From contig VYCQ01000039.1 in the NCBI GenBank assembly GCA_009843865.1, forward strand, positions 32,095 to 96,094: a DNA stretch of 64,000 nt, written 5' to 3'. A model generated the notes under the pieces. The model saw only the letters and a program-made list of their open reading frames with translations. It had not been told where the DNA came from and did not search any database. Position 1 is the stretch's first letter. Each line of letters opens with the position of its first letter. This document shows, one piece after another, positions 39,421 to 47,720 of the stretch. The translations under genes and the position numbers were made by a program. This DNA comes from Acidimicrobiia bacterium (GTDB lineage: Bacteria > Actinomycetota > Acidimicrobiia > Acidimicrobiales > Bin134).

Positions 39421-40839
39421 ATGTTGAAGTCTTGGCGAATTTTGTTGGCAGTTGTGACGCTTTTAGCGCTGTTGGTTACTAGTTGTAGTAACGATGCCGA
39501 TGATGAAGCTGGCCCTGCGCTCGTTCAGCCAACTGCTGAAGCTATGGCCGAAACCACGCCTATGTCAGATGCAACTGATATGCCCGAAGCTTCTTCTGTC
39601 AACGACGACGCTGATCCAACGGTGATAGAGCTAGGTGGTGGTGCCACCATCAACCTGTCGGAGTGCCCTGAGGAATGGGATAATTACGCTGGTGTAACCG
39701 AAACAGAAATTCGAGTGGGCAGCAGCTTGCCCCGCTCAGGTGCGTTGGCTGGTTTTGGCACTGTTGCTGATGGGCTAAGCCTCTACTTCGAAGATGTGGG
39801 TCTGATTGATGGGCGTAAGGTTGTCATGATTAGTCGGGATGATGGCTACGTGCCTGCTCGCACGGTTACCAATGTGGAAGAGATGATCGATGTTGAAAAC
39901 TTGTTGGGGTTTGCCGGTATTTTGGGCAGTCCTAACAATCTGGCGGTGCGCGATGTGTTGAACGAAAACTGCATTCCGCAGCTGTTTAACCTCACCGGCT
40001 TGCCGGATTGGGGCGACCCTAATAACTATCCTTGGACCACCGGTGGGTTGATGTCTTACGATACCGAAGCTCGTGCTTGGTGTCAGCACATAGCAGACGA
40101 GATTGGTGAAGGTGCTACGGCTGCGGTGTTGGCGCTTGGGAACGATGCTGGCGAGGCATGGCGGGTTGCTTTTAACGACTGTGCGGTTGAACACGGTATT
40201 GAGGTGGTTGATGAGGTTAGTCACGATCCGCAGGCGGAATCTGTGGGTAGCAACGTAATAACTCTGGCAGCTAGTGATGCCGACGTTTTTATCGTGGCTT
40301 CTTCGGGAGCATTTTGCCCTCAGGCCGTTGCTACCGCAGCTAGTTTGGAATGGGATCCTCTTGTTTTGGTGTCTAACGGCTGTCAGAGCATCGCTTTGTT
40401 CTGGTCACCTGTTGGCCCAGCAGCAAACGGTATCCGCATGATTAATACTCAAAAGGATGTATCTGACGCTTCTTTAGTTGATGATGAATGGGTACAGTTC
40501 GTGCGCGGGTCGTTGCAAGACAAAGGTGTAGATCCTGAAGCAGCTTCTCATGCTCTGGGCTACGTCTTTGCTGAAATGCTTCATCAGGTACTTCTTGATG
40601 CCAGCAAGCTGGACGGAGGTATTAACCGCATTAATGTGATGAGGGCAATGTGGCAGTTGGACTTTATGGCTCGCGGTGCCATCGGCAACTCTTTACGTCG
40701 AATGAACGGTGCCTATGATTCTTATTTGGTAGAAGCTGGTCGTATGGAAGAACTGGTGGTGACTCAAGAGGGGGCTTACTATATGCCTGTTAGTGATGTC
40801 ATTGTTCTAGAGGGTACCACCGGCACTTTTGGGGGCTAG
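39421..40839 (+). CDS. ABC transporter substrate-binding lipoprotein (branched-chain amino-acid type)
   Basis: Lipobox LLALLVTSCSN; ETEIRVGSSLPRSGALAGFGTVADGLSLYFEDVG; ends the liv operon. Confidence 0.87.
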   Translation: MLKSWRILLAVVTLLALLVTSCSNDADDEAGPALVQPTAEAMAETTPMSDATDMPEASSVNDDADPTVIELGGGATINLSECPEEWDNYAGVTETEIRVGSSLPRSGALAGFGTVADGLSLYFEDVGLIDGRKVVMISRDDGYVPARTVTNVEEMIDVENLLGFAGILGSPNNLAVRDVLNENCIPQLFNLTGLPDWGDPNNYPWTTGGLMSYDTEARAWCQHIADEIGEGATAAVLALGNDAGEAWRVAFNDCAVEHGIEVVDEVSHDPQAESVGSNVITLAASDADVFIVASSGAFCPQAVATAASLEWDPLVLVSNGCQSIALFWSPVGPAANGIRMINTQKDVSDASLVDDEWVQFVRGSLQDKGVDPEAASHALGYVFAEMLHQVLLDASKLDGGINRINVMRAMWQLDFMARGAIGNSLRRMNGAYDSYLVEAGRMEELVVTQEGAYYMPVSDVIVLEGTTGTFGG

Positions 40840-40948
40840 CGTAAAACTCAATTTCGCAGTTCATTTTTGCTTGCACGCAGGTGCAAAACTGTCCTTGTGC
40901 CTAAGAGGGATGCTTAGGGGCGTGTCTCAGGGAGTGTTTGTCTAGCGA

Positions 40949-41770
40949 GTGCGCGTTGTGGCTTCTTCCAAAGGCGCGCGTGTAGCTTTGCATGATTTGG
41001 GTGGTAAAGGCCCGTTGGTGTTGTTTGCCCATGCCAATGGTTTTTGCGGTCAGATATGGCAACCTGTAGCTGTGCAACTTAGCCATGTGGCTAGATGCTG
41101 GGCATTGGATTTTCGGGGTCATGGTGACAGTGTGGCAGGCCCCGAGGAGGATTATCACTGGGCCAACATGGCTGATGATGTGCTAACTGCCGTTGCCATG
41201 TTGGATCCGCCACCTCGCTTAGCAGCTGGGCATTCTTTGGGTGGCGCAGCCATCTTGAAAGCGGAGTTAGCTCAACCGGGCACCTTTGATCGAGCTTGGT
41301 TGTTTGAGCCAATCGCTTTGCCAGAAGAGGCGTTATCTGAAGAAGTTATTCAAGCTTTAAGCGAGGTTGCTTTGAAGCGTCAGCGTGTTTTTGCATCTCG
41401 TCAAGTGGCTTATGAGCGTTATTCCACTCGAACACCGCTCAGCGTGTTGACTTCAGAGATTTTGCAAATCTATTTAGATTCTGGGTTTCGAGATCTCCCC
41501 GATGGCACTGTGACCATGAAGTGTGCCCCAGAAGTTGAAGCGGCAGTGGTTATGAACCTAGACATCAGCTTGTTTGATGATCTTCATAAGGTAGTTACTA
41601 AAATCACTGTGTGCGCTGGTGCCGACAGCGATCCTCCAGCTCAGTTGGCTTTCCAAATCGCTGAAGCATTACCTAATGGTAGCTATGAATGTTTTGGGCA
41701 TTTAACCCATCTTGGTCCTCTTCAAGACCCTCAAGGAGCAGCAGCTTCTATTCTGGCAAGTTTGTTTTAA
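40949..41770 (+). CDS. Alpha/beta hydrolase
   Basis: GPLVLFAHANGFCGQIWQPVAVQL, ALDFRGHGDS, AAGHSLGGAA nucleophile elbow. Confidence 0.85.
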   Translation: MRVVASSKGARVALHDLGGKGPLVLFAHANGFCGQIWQPVAVQLSHVARCWALDFRGHGDSVAGPEEDYHWANMADDVLTAVAMLDPPPRLAAGHSLGGAAILKAELAQPGTFDRAWLFEPIALPEEALSEEVIQALSEVALKRQRVFASRQVAYERYSTRTPLSVLTSEILQIYLDSGFRDLPDGTVTMKCAPEVEAAVVMNLDISLFDDLHKVVTKITVCAGADSDPPAQLAFQIAEALPNGSYECFGHLTHLGPLQDPQGAAASILASLF

Positions 41771-41821
41771 GCAGTTCCCGATGAGAACCGATACCTTCAA
41801 GGGTGGAAAACTAGGAGTTAG

Positions 41822-42154
41822 ATGAGCGTGGATTTAACCGTTGCCCGTGAAAAGACTCTTTCGCCTAGTGTTGCTGAGCGTCGCTTTAGTCAGTCAATGA
41901 TAGTTTCAGGTATCCGTTGCATGCTGGCTTACGGCGTGTTTCCGTTTGCGTTGCCGGTGTTAGGTTTTGCTGATTCGGTGGGCCCTGTTCTGGGTGTGGT
42001 AATTGGCGTGGTGGCCATTGTTTTTAATGGGCTCAGCATTCGCCGATTTTGGCGTGCCAATCACCGACTTAAGTGGCCTGTGATTACGGTGAACATCGCT
42101 GTTATTGTGCTGTTGTGCTATCTGATGATTGGTGATCTAGCTGAACTGATTTAG
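41822..42154 (+). CDS. Hypothetical membrane protein
   Basis: 110 aa with three hydrophobic segments, no recognised domain. Confidence 0.6.
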   Translation: MSVDLTVAREKTLSPSVAERRFSQSMIVSGIRCMLAYGVFPFALPVLGFADSVGPVLGVVIGVVAIVFNGLSIRRFWRANHRLKWPVITVNIAVIVLLCYLMIGDLAELI

Positions 42155-42822
42155 GCAGCGGTTACCAGAATTCGCTGGCTGGCAAAGTCACTTATGCCTA
42201 TGTGATTGCCGTTTATTTTTACTGTCATGGTTCCATCTGGTGAGGTTGCGGTGATAGCCCCTTTGACTCCTGGCATTACCGAGGAGGTTTCTAAGTAATC
42301 TAGTAGCCCATCGGCGAACTCTAGTTCTTCGGTAATTCGACAAACTACGAATTTTTCGCCAACTCTTACTGTCGCGAGTGTTTTGGTTGGGGGTGCCTGA
42401 TAGCCTGCGCCGGGGATGGGGTTGCCATGAGGACATGTTTTGGGGTTCCCCAGCATTTGGATCATTGCTTTTTCTACCAGAGGTGAGATTACATGTTCCC
42501 ATTTACCGGCTTCAGCATGGGCATCAGCCCAAGACAGCCCCAGCATTTGGGTGAGGAATACTTCTGCTAGCCGATGACGGCGCACCACTTTCTTAGCCAG
42601 GTTTAACCCTTCAGAAGATAGTTCAATGGTGCGCCCCTTAAGGGTGACTAAACCCTCTGCCTCTAAGCGGTGGATCACTTCAGACACCGCAGGACGAGAT
42701 ACCTCAAGGCGTTCAGCTATACGAGCTTGAATGACATCCACATCATCTTCAGCTAACTCAAAGATGGTTTCGCAGTACTCTTCAAAGGCCGGATGCCATT
42801 CTGGGGTTTTGTATTCAGCCAC
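42151..42822 (-). CDS. DtxR/IdeR-family metal-dependent transcriptional regulator
   Basis: EYCETIFELAEDDVDVIQARIAERLEVSRPAVSEVIHRLEAEGLV; dimerisation motif SWADAHAEAGKWEHVISPLVE; HGNPIPG. Confidence 0.92.
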   Translation of the reverse strand: MAEYKTPEWHPAFEEYCETIFELAEDDVDVIQARIAERLEVSRPAVSEVIHRLEAEGLVTLKGRTIELSSEGLNLAKKVVRRHRLAEVFLTQMLGLSWADAHAEAGKWEHVISPLVEKAMIQMLGNPKTCPHGNPIPGAGYQAPPTKTLATVRVGEKFVVCRITEELEFADGLLDYLETSSVMPGVKGAITATSPDGTMTVKINGNHIGISDFASQRILVTAA

Positions 42823-42831
42823 AAAATGAGT

Positions 42832-43734
42832 TTAGTCAGCCTCGGGGATTTGCCGCAGATGTTTTCGTAAAGCCATGGGTGCTAGTAGTTCAAAACCTTG
42901 AATGTCTATGCGGGCAAACGGCTCTAGTTGCTGGTTGGGTCGCCACCATAAGGCGTTTGGGCTCACTGAGTTCGGGCCTGTTAAGTAGCACAGGTGGCTG
43001 GCTGCCAACATAGAAGCTGAAGCATCAATGAAGGTGCTGTTAAATGAAATAGGGCACACCATTATGGTGTGTGCGGCAGGCACCGCGATGACTGCTCCCC
43101 AAGAGCTGCTTTCAGCCGTATTGCGCGCAAAGTCCAAGATATGCCCGGATACAAACAGCGAATCTCCTCCAAAAATATAGAATCCTTTGTCTGAGCTGGG
43201 TTTTTCTTGAAGCATCAAAGGTTCTTCCATCAAGGTGTTGGCCAATCCAATTGCCATGACCTCAGATTTGGATACTCTCCACCTCTTCATATAGCTACGA
43301 TCTATGGGACAGCAAGCATCGTTTAGTTTCAGCGACAAGCTGGCAAACAGCCCTAGTGGTAAAGGTGTACACACGGCATCAATGTGGTCTAAGTGTTGGG
43401 TGCTTACTATTCGCACTCGTAGGTCGGGACGTATTTGTTCGTAATTGTTCAAACGCTCGGTTAAAAGGTCAGGTGAGAACTCGTCTAAGCGGGCCATATG
43501 GCTGTAGATCGTTAACCGCCATTCGTTAGGGTCTAGCCTGCGACAGGTTTGAGCTAGGTTAGATAGTCCTAGCACGCAATCGTTATCGCAAATCGTTACG
43601 GTGCCCTGGAGTTCGTCTATGCGATATTTGCCGTAGCGGGCTTTTATCACCCCCTCTACATCGTTTAAGAAGCAGCGCGCCTGTTTAGGTGTCCACCACG
43701 GGGCCCATTGATGAAAAATAGTTGGAGTAGACAA
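42832..43734 (-). CDS. Uncharacterised ~300-aa protein
   Basis: Complete ORF (MSTPTIFHQWAPWWTPKQARCFLNDVEGVIK...), no domain recognised. Confidence 0.6.
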   Translation of the reverse strand: MSTPTIFHQWAPWWTPKQARCFLNDVEGVIKARYGKYRIDELQGTVTICDNDCVLGLSNLAQTCRRLDPNEWRLTIYSHMARLDEFSPDLLTERLNNYEQIRPDLRVRIVSTQHLDHIDAVCTPLPLGLFASLSLKLNDACCPIDRSYMKRWRVSKSEVMAIGLANTLMEEPLMLQEKPSSDKGFYIFGGDSLFVSGHILDFARNTAESSSWGAVIAVPAAHTIMVCPISFNSTFIDASASMLAASHLCYLTGPNSVSPNALWWRPNQQLEPFARIDIQGFELLAPMALRKHLRQIPEAD

Positions 43735-43814
43735 AGGTTTCTCCCTTCATCGAAAGCTAATTGTTCAACCAAACGTGCAGACAGAAGCCGCAGATAAAGG
43801 GGGAATTTCATAGT

Positions 43815-43822
43815 ATTATAAT
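43815..43822. promoter_or_regulatory. Palindromic ATTATAAT giving -10-like hexamers on both strands between divergent genes
   Basis: TATAAT at 43817-43822 (+) and at 43815-43820 on the minus strand; 21 nt before pyrE start. Confidence 0.4.
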
Positions 43823-43842
43823 TTTTTTGGTTTGGGGATCGC

Positions 43843-44487
43843 ATGTGGAAATCTTTGAAAAACTCGCGGGGCGCTAGATTAACCGGCGTGGCTTATCTCA
43901 ATTTTTCTAAAGACTTACCGGAACTCACCAAAGAGTTAACTGCCATTGTTAGTCAGCGTGGTTTGCTGCGCCTAGATGAGCCAGTGCGGTTGGCTAGCGG
44001 TGCTATGTCACAAGACTTTGTCGATATAAAGCTTGCTCTTTGTCGGTGGAGGTCTTTAGAGACGGCCTGTCAGGTGCTGCTTGCGCAGGTTCAAGCTGCG
44101 GGCATTCAGTTTGAAGTGGCAGGAGGGATGACAATGGGTGCAGACCCTTTAGCGGTGGGGGTTGCGGCTATTACCGGGGGTGGTTGGTTTTCGATTCGTA
44201 AGACTCCAAAAAAGCGTGGCACCAACCAGCTCATCGAAGGCTCGCCGCTTATGGAGGGTCAGCGGGTGCTTTTGCTTGAGGACACCACCACTACTGGTGC
44301 TTCGGCTCTTAAGGCTTTAGAAGTGGTGCGACAAACCGGAGCTCAGGTGGTGGCTGCGGCTACGGTAGTAGATCGAGGTGATACTGCACAGCGCAGCTTT
44401 GCTGTTGTGGGGGTGCCATATTTTGCGGCTCTTAATTATGACGATCTCGGAATAAAGCCGGTGTTAGCACCTATAGATGCCAACTAA
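43843..44487 (+). CDS. pyrE: Orotate phosphoribosyltransferase
   Basis: PRPP motif RVLLLEDTTTTGASALKALEVV; LRLDEPVRLASGAMSQDFVDIK. Confidence 0.85.
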   Translation: MWKSLKNSRGARLTGVAYLNFSKDLPELTKELTAIVSQRGLLRLDEPVRLASGAMSQDFVDIKLALCRWRSLETACQVLLAQVQAAGIQFEVAGGMTMGADPLAVGVAAITGGGWFSIRKTPKKRGTNQLIEGSPLMEGQRVLLLEDTTTTGASALKALEVVRQTGAQVVAAATVVDRGDTAQRSFAVVGVPYFAALNYDDLGIKPVLAPIDAN

Positions 44488-44493
44488 TTGGCG

Positions 44494-44566
44494 AGCCCGA
44501 GAGGAGAATCGAACTCCTGACCTATTCATTACGAGTGAATCGCTCTGCCGACTGAGCTACTCGGGC
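44494..44566 (-). tRNA. tRNA-Thr(CGT)
   Basis: Reverse complement gcccgagtagctcagtcggcagagcgattcactCGTaatgaataggtcaggagttcgattctcctctcgggc. Confidence 0.96.
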
Positions 44567-44588
44567 GCGGCGATTCAGCGTAGCAGCG

Positions 44589-45611
44589 TTAAATGTTAGG
44601 CAGCGACAATAAAAGTGCTTGAAGTAGCAGCGCTTCGTTGGGGTTGCATATTAAACAGGCATGAGCCTCTCTAAGGCGGGCGATAGCCACTACGCAGTCG
44701 CGTGCATGTCGCTTATTGGTCATTTGCTGGCTGTACTGCTTGGCTAAGGTAGCCATGCCAAACCGCAGTTCATCGCTTCGCAGCAGGCGTTCTTCGCGGC
44801 GATGGCGGGCATCCATTTTATGATGTTGGCGACCTTGTTTGCCGCTGTCAGCTTCGATTTGGGCTAACTCTTGCGATTCGATTTGCTGGCGAGCTTTTAG
44901 AGGTTCTTGGGCTTTGTCGATCAGGCCCTGTAGCTCATCGGTGAGCTTGGCTACCGTATGGCCGGTACCGTCCAATCTGGTTGGTATTGATGCCCACGCT
45001 GCCTTGCGTTCGTTGAGGCTTGTATCGTTGGCTAATAAACGGGCTCGGCTCAAGTCTCCTGCGGCGGCAGTTAAGATACTATCAAGGGCCTCGGCTGACA
45101 CGCCTTGCGATTCAAGGATGCGGCGCATTTCAGCATCTGGCACAGGGTCAAACTCCACTAAAACACAGCGTGAGGCCACAGTCTGATGGTTGGGCGGGAT
45201 TTCTTCGCTTAACAACACGATCACCACTGTGGACGGTGGCTCTTCAATCGTCTTTAGCAGGCTAGCCACCGCCTCTGGTTCTGCGCTGTGGAATCTGTCG
45301 CATACGATTACCTTAAAGTTGGCCTCTACTGGGGTGCGGGAAGCCTCAAAGATGATCTGATCGGCTTCTGCCACTCGCAAGCTGCGACCCTCTGGCTCGT
45401 GGATCGACAAGTCAGGATGCCGCCCCGCTAGAGCTAACCGTCGACTCCGTTCGTTAGAGCCGATGAGTGCTGAAGCAAAAGCCAGTGCGCCTTGTCGTTT
45501 ACCAGCCCCACGTGGTCCAAGAAACAGGTAAGCATGTACTGGTTGAGCAACAGCGCCTCTTAGCAGTTTGGTCGCTTTGGGTTGGCCCTCGATCTGAAGT
45601 AAGTCAGACAT
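44589..45611 (-). CDS. holB: DNA polymerase III subunit delta'
   Basis: AYLFLGPRGAGKRQGALAFASALIG, LLKTIEEPPSTVVIVLLSEEIPPNHQTVASRC. Confidence 0.88.
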   Translation of the reverse strand: MSDLLQIEGQPKATKLLRGAVAQPVHAYLFLGPRGAGKRQGALAFASALIGSNERSRRLALAGRHPDLSIHEPEGRSLRVAEADQIIFEASRTPVEANFKVIVCDRFHSAEPEAVASLLKTIEEPPSTVVIVLLSEEIPPNHQTVASRCVLVEFDPVPDAEMRRILESQGVSAEALDSILTAAAGDLSRARLLANDTSLNERKAAWASIPTRLDGTGHTVAKLTDELQGLIDKAQEPLKARQQIESQELAQIEADSGKQGRQHHKMDARHRREERLLRSDELRFGMATLAKQYSQQMTNKRHARDCVVAIARLREAHACLICNPNEALLLQALLLSLPNI

Positions 45612-46263
45612 CTAGACGTTTTTGTACAGCGGCATAAATGGTTGCTGCGACCTCTGTAACTGAGCCGTTACCGTTCACAATTACCCAATGTTTGGGGTCT
45701 TGTGTAGCTAAGGCTTGATACCCCTCTAACACTCGACGATGAAACTTAGTCATCTCAGCTTCGATGCGGTCGTTTGGCTCTGCTTGACGGGATCGTGCTG
45801 TTTGGTGGTCAACTTCTAACAACACTGTTAAGTCGCAAGCGAGGTTTTGGGTGGCGAACTGTGATAAGGCTAAAACTTCGTCGGTTCCCAACCCGCGGGC
45901 AATACCCTGATAGGCTAGTGAAGAACCAATGTAGCGATCGGTGACCACATGGGTGCCAGTTTCTAGGGTGGGACGGATTATCTCAGAGACATGCTGTGCT
46001 CTATCTGCTGCAAGCAACAGTGCCTCGGCTCGTGGGTTGGGGTTGGGCCCTTGTGGGTCTAACACTAGCGAGCGTATGATATGTCCTAGTTCGGTAGCGC
46101 CAGGCTCAAAGCTCAACCGTGCTCCGATGCGCTCAGCTAGTAGTCGAGCCTGAGTTGTTTTGCCTGTGGTTTCCCCACCTTCAAAGGCAATCAGGTATCC
46201 CTTAGTGGCATTTTTGTAGGTTGTTTGAGCTTGTTGAGGGTGTTCATTTTGGGGTTGTTTCAT
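45604..46263 (-). CDS. tmk: Thymidylate kinase
   Basis: YLIAFEGGETTGKTTQARLLAERIG, DRYIGSSLAYQGIARGLG. Start placed at the ATG overlapping the MFS stop (46263). Confidence 0.93.
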   Translation of the reverse strand: MKQPQNEHPQQAQTTYKNATKGYLIAFEGGETTGKTTQARLLAERIGARLSFEPGATELGHIIRSLVLDPQGPNPNPRAEALLLAADRAQHVSEIIRPTLETGTHVVTDRYIGSSLAYQGIARGLGTDEVLALSQFATQNLACDLTVLLEVDHQTARSRQAEPNDRIEAEMTKFHRRVLEGYQALATQDPKHWVIVNGNGSVTEVAATIYAAVQKRLDV

Positions 46264-47720
46264 TGGTGAACCTCTAGACGCGACCGGTTGCGCATAGAGG
46301 CTAAGGTCAAGAATCCAGCAGCCAGCATGATTAGGGCAGCTAGCCACAAGGTGAGGCGCACTCCAGGGATGATTACATCAAAACCAAAGACGTTTACATC
46401 TTTGTCGAAGAACTTGTCAGACAGGCCATTTAAGAACAATGCCAGTGCTGGGCCCATTAGCAGTGCCATCATTACCGATGATCTGACCAAGGTGAACAAT
46501 CCTGCAAAAACCCTGGCTCGCAAATCTTCGGTAGCGCTTTCTTGCAATAAGGTGAACCCCAGCACGTATACCGTTCCAGCACAGACACCTAGCCCACCAA
46601 CCAACAAGGCAGCACCTAGCAGTGTCCACATGGAAGTAGCTAGGAACAAACAAACTCCCGCACCAAATACTGCTGCTAGAAAGACTCGTTCTTTATGAAG
46701 GTTTTGCTGTCGGGCGCTTAACACAGCTATTCCTAAGGCTACGCCAATGCCCAAAGCCACCATAAATGCTCTGAATCCATCACCTTGGTCAACTTTTAAC
46801 ACGTCTTCAGCAAACACGGGTCCAAGTGGGATAAGCATTCCACCGCCGATCAGGCCAACTGCTAGTGCGAGGTTTACCATCCGCACGGTGGGGTTGATGA
46901 AGATATAGTTCCAGCCGGTACGTAAATCACCGAACATTTGCTTTGGTGACCACACCCTGTTGGGGGCTTCCTGTTGAATTGTTTTGGTGTGCTTTACAGT
47001 TGCAATTCTGGGTAGGGCTAATCGTAGGATTATGGCAGCTGAAGCCGTAAAAGTAGCCGCGTCGATATAGAAGGCCAATGATTCTGCGTCAATGCGTAGG
47101 AAGTCTAAGGCATCAAATTGTTTAAGCACAGAGGCCAGTCCAGCTATAGCGATAGATAGCCCTGCTGCTACAGGGAATGTACCGTAGGCCGCTACGAGCG
47201 AGAGGGAGTTCACCGCGGTCAGTTTTTCTTTTGGCACCAGATTGGGTACCGACGCTTCTTTAGCTGGAGCCCACAACAGGGCGAACGCTTCTAAGATCAA
47301 TGAAGCCAAAACAAGCTGCCAAACAAAATCTACAAAAGGCAACCACAGCAAGGTGATGGCTCGCCCTACGTCACAGATGAACATGGTGCGTTTGCGATCC
47401 CAGCGATCTACCAGCACTCCTGCTGCTGATCCGAAGACGAGCCCCGGTAAGAATCGTGCGATCATCACATAGGCAACGGAAGCTTCTGGTGTGCCCCCGC
47501 CGATGCGCTCAGCGGTAATTAAGATGGCGAACAGACCTAACCAGTCTCCGCACGAGGACAGCACCTGTGCAATCCAAAGTTTAAAGTACTGGGCACTGCC
47601 AAAAATCTGCTGGATGCGTGTGTTGGTTGAGGGTGCTATGGCCTCTGCTATGGCCTTTGTGGGCTTGTCATTTGGCACGGTGGGCCTTGGACTTACCGCC
47701 ATCTTCGGCAATCTTGTCAC
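46260..47720 (-). CDS. MFS transporter
   Basis: ~12 hydrophobic segments; FLPGLVFGSAAGVLVDRWDRKRTMFICDVGRAITLL. Start uncertain (overlaps topA 3' end). Confidence 0.85.
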   Translation of the reverse strand: MTRLPKMAVSPRPTVPNDKPTKAIAEAIAPSTNTRIQQIFGSAQYFKLWIAQVLSSCGDWLGLFAILITAERIGGGTPEASVAYVMIARFLPGLVFGSAAGVLVDRWDRKRTMFICDVGRAITLLWLPFVDFVWQLVLASLILEAFALLWAPAKEASVPNLVPKEKLTAVNSLSLVAAYGTFPVAAGLSIAIAGLASVLKQFDALDFLRIDAESLAFYIDAATFTASAAIILRLALPRIATVKHTKTIQQEAPNRVWSPKQMFGDLRTGWNYIFINPTVRMVNLALAVGLIGGGMLIPLGPVFAEDVLKVDQGDGFRAFMVALGIGVALGIAVLSARQQNLHKERVFLAAVFGAGVCLFLATSMWTLLGAALLVGGLGVCAGTVYVLGFTLLQESATEDLRARVFAGLFTLVRSSVMMALLMGPALALFLNGLSDKFFDKDVNVFGFDVIIPGVRLTLWLAALIMLAAGFLTLASMRNRSRLEVHQ

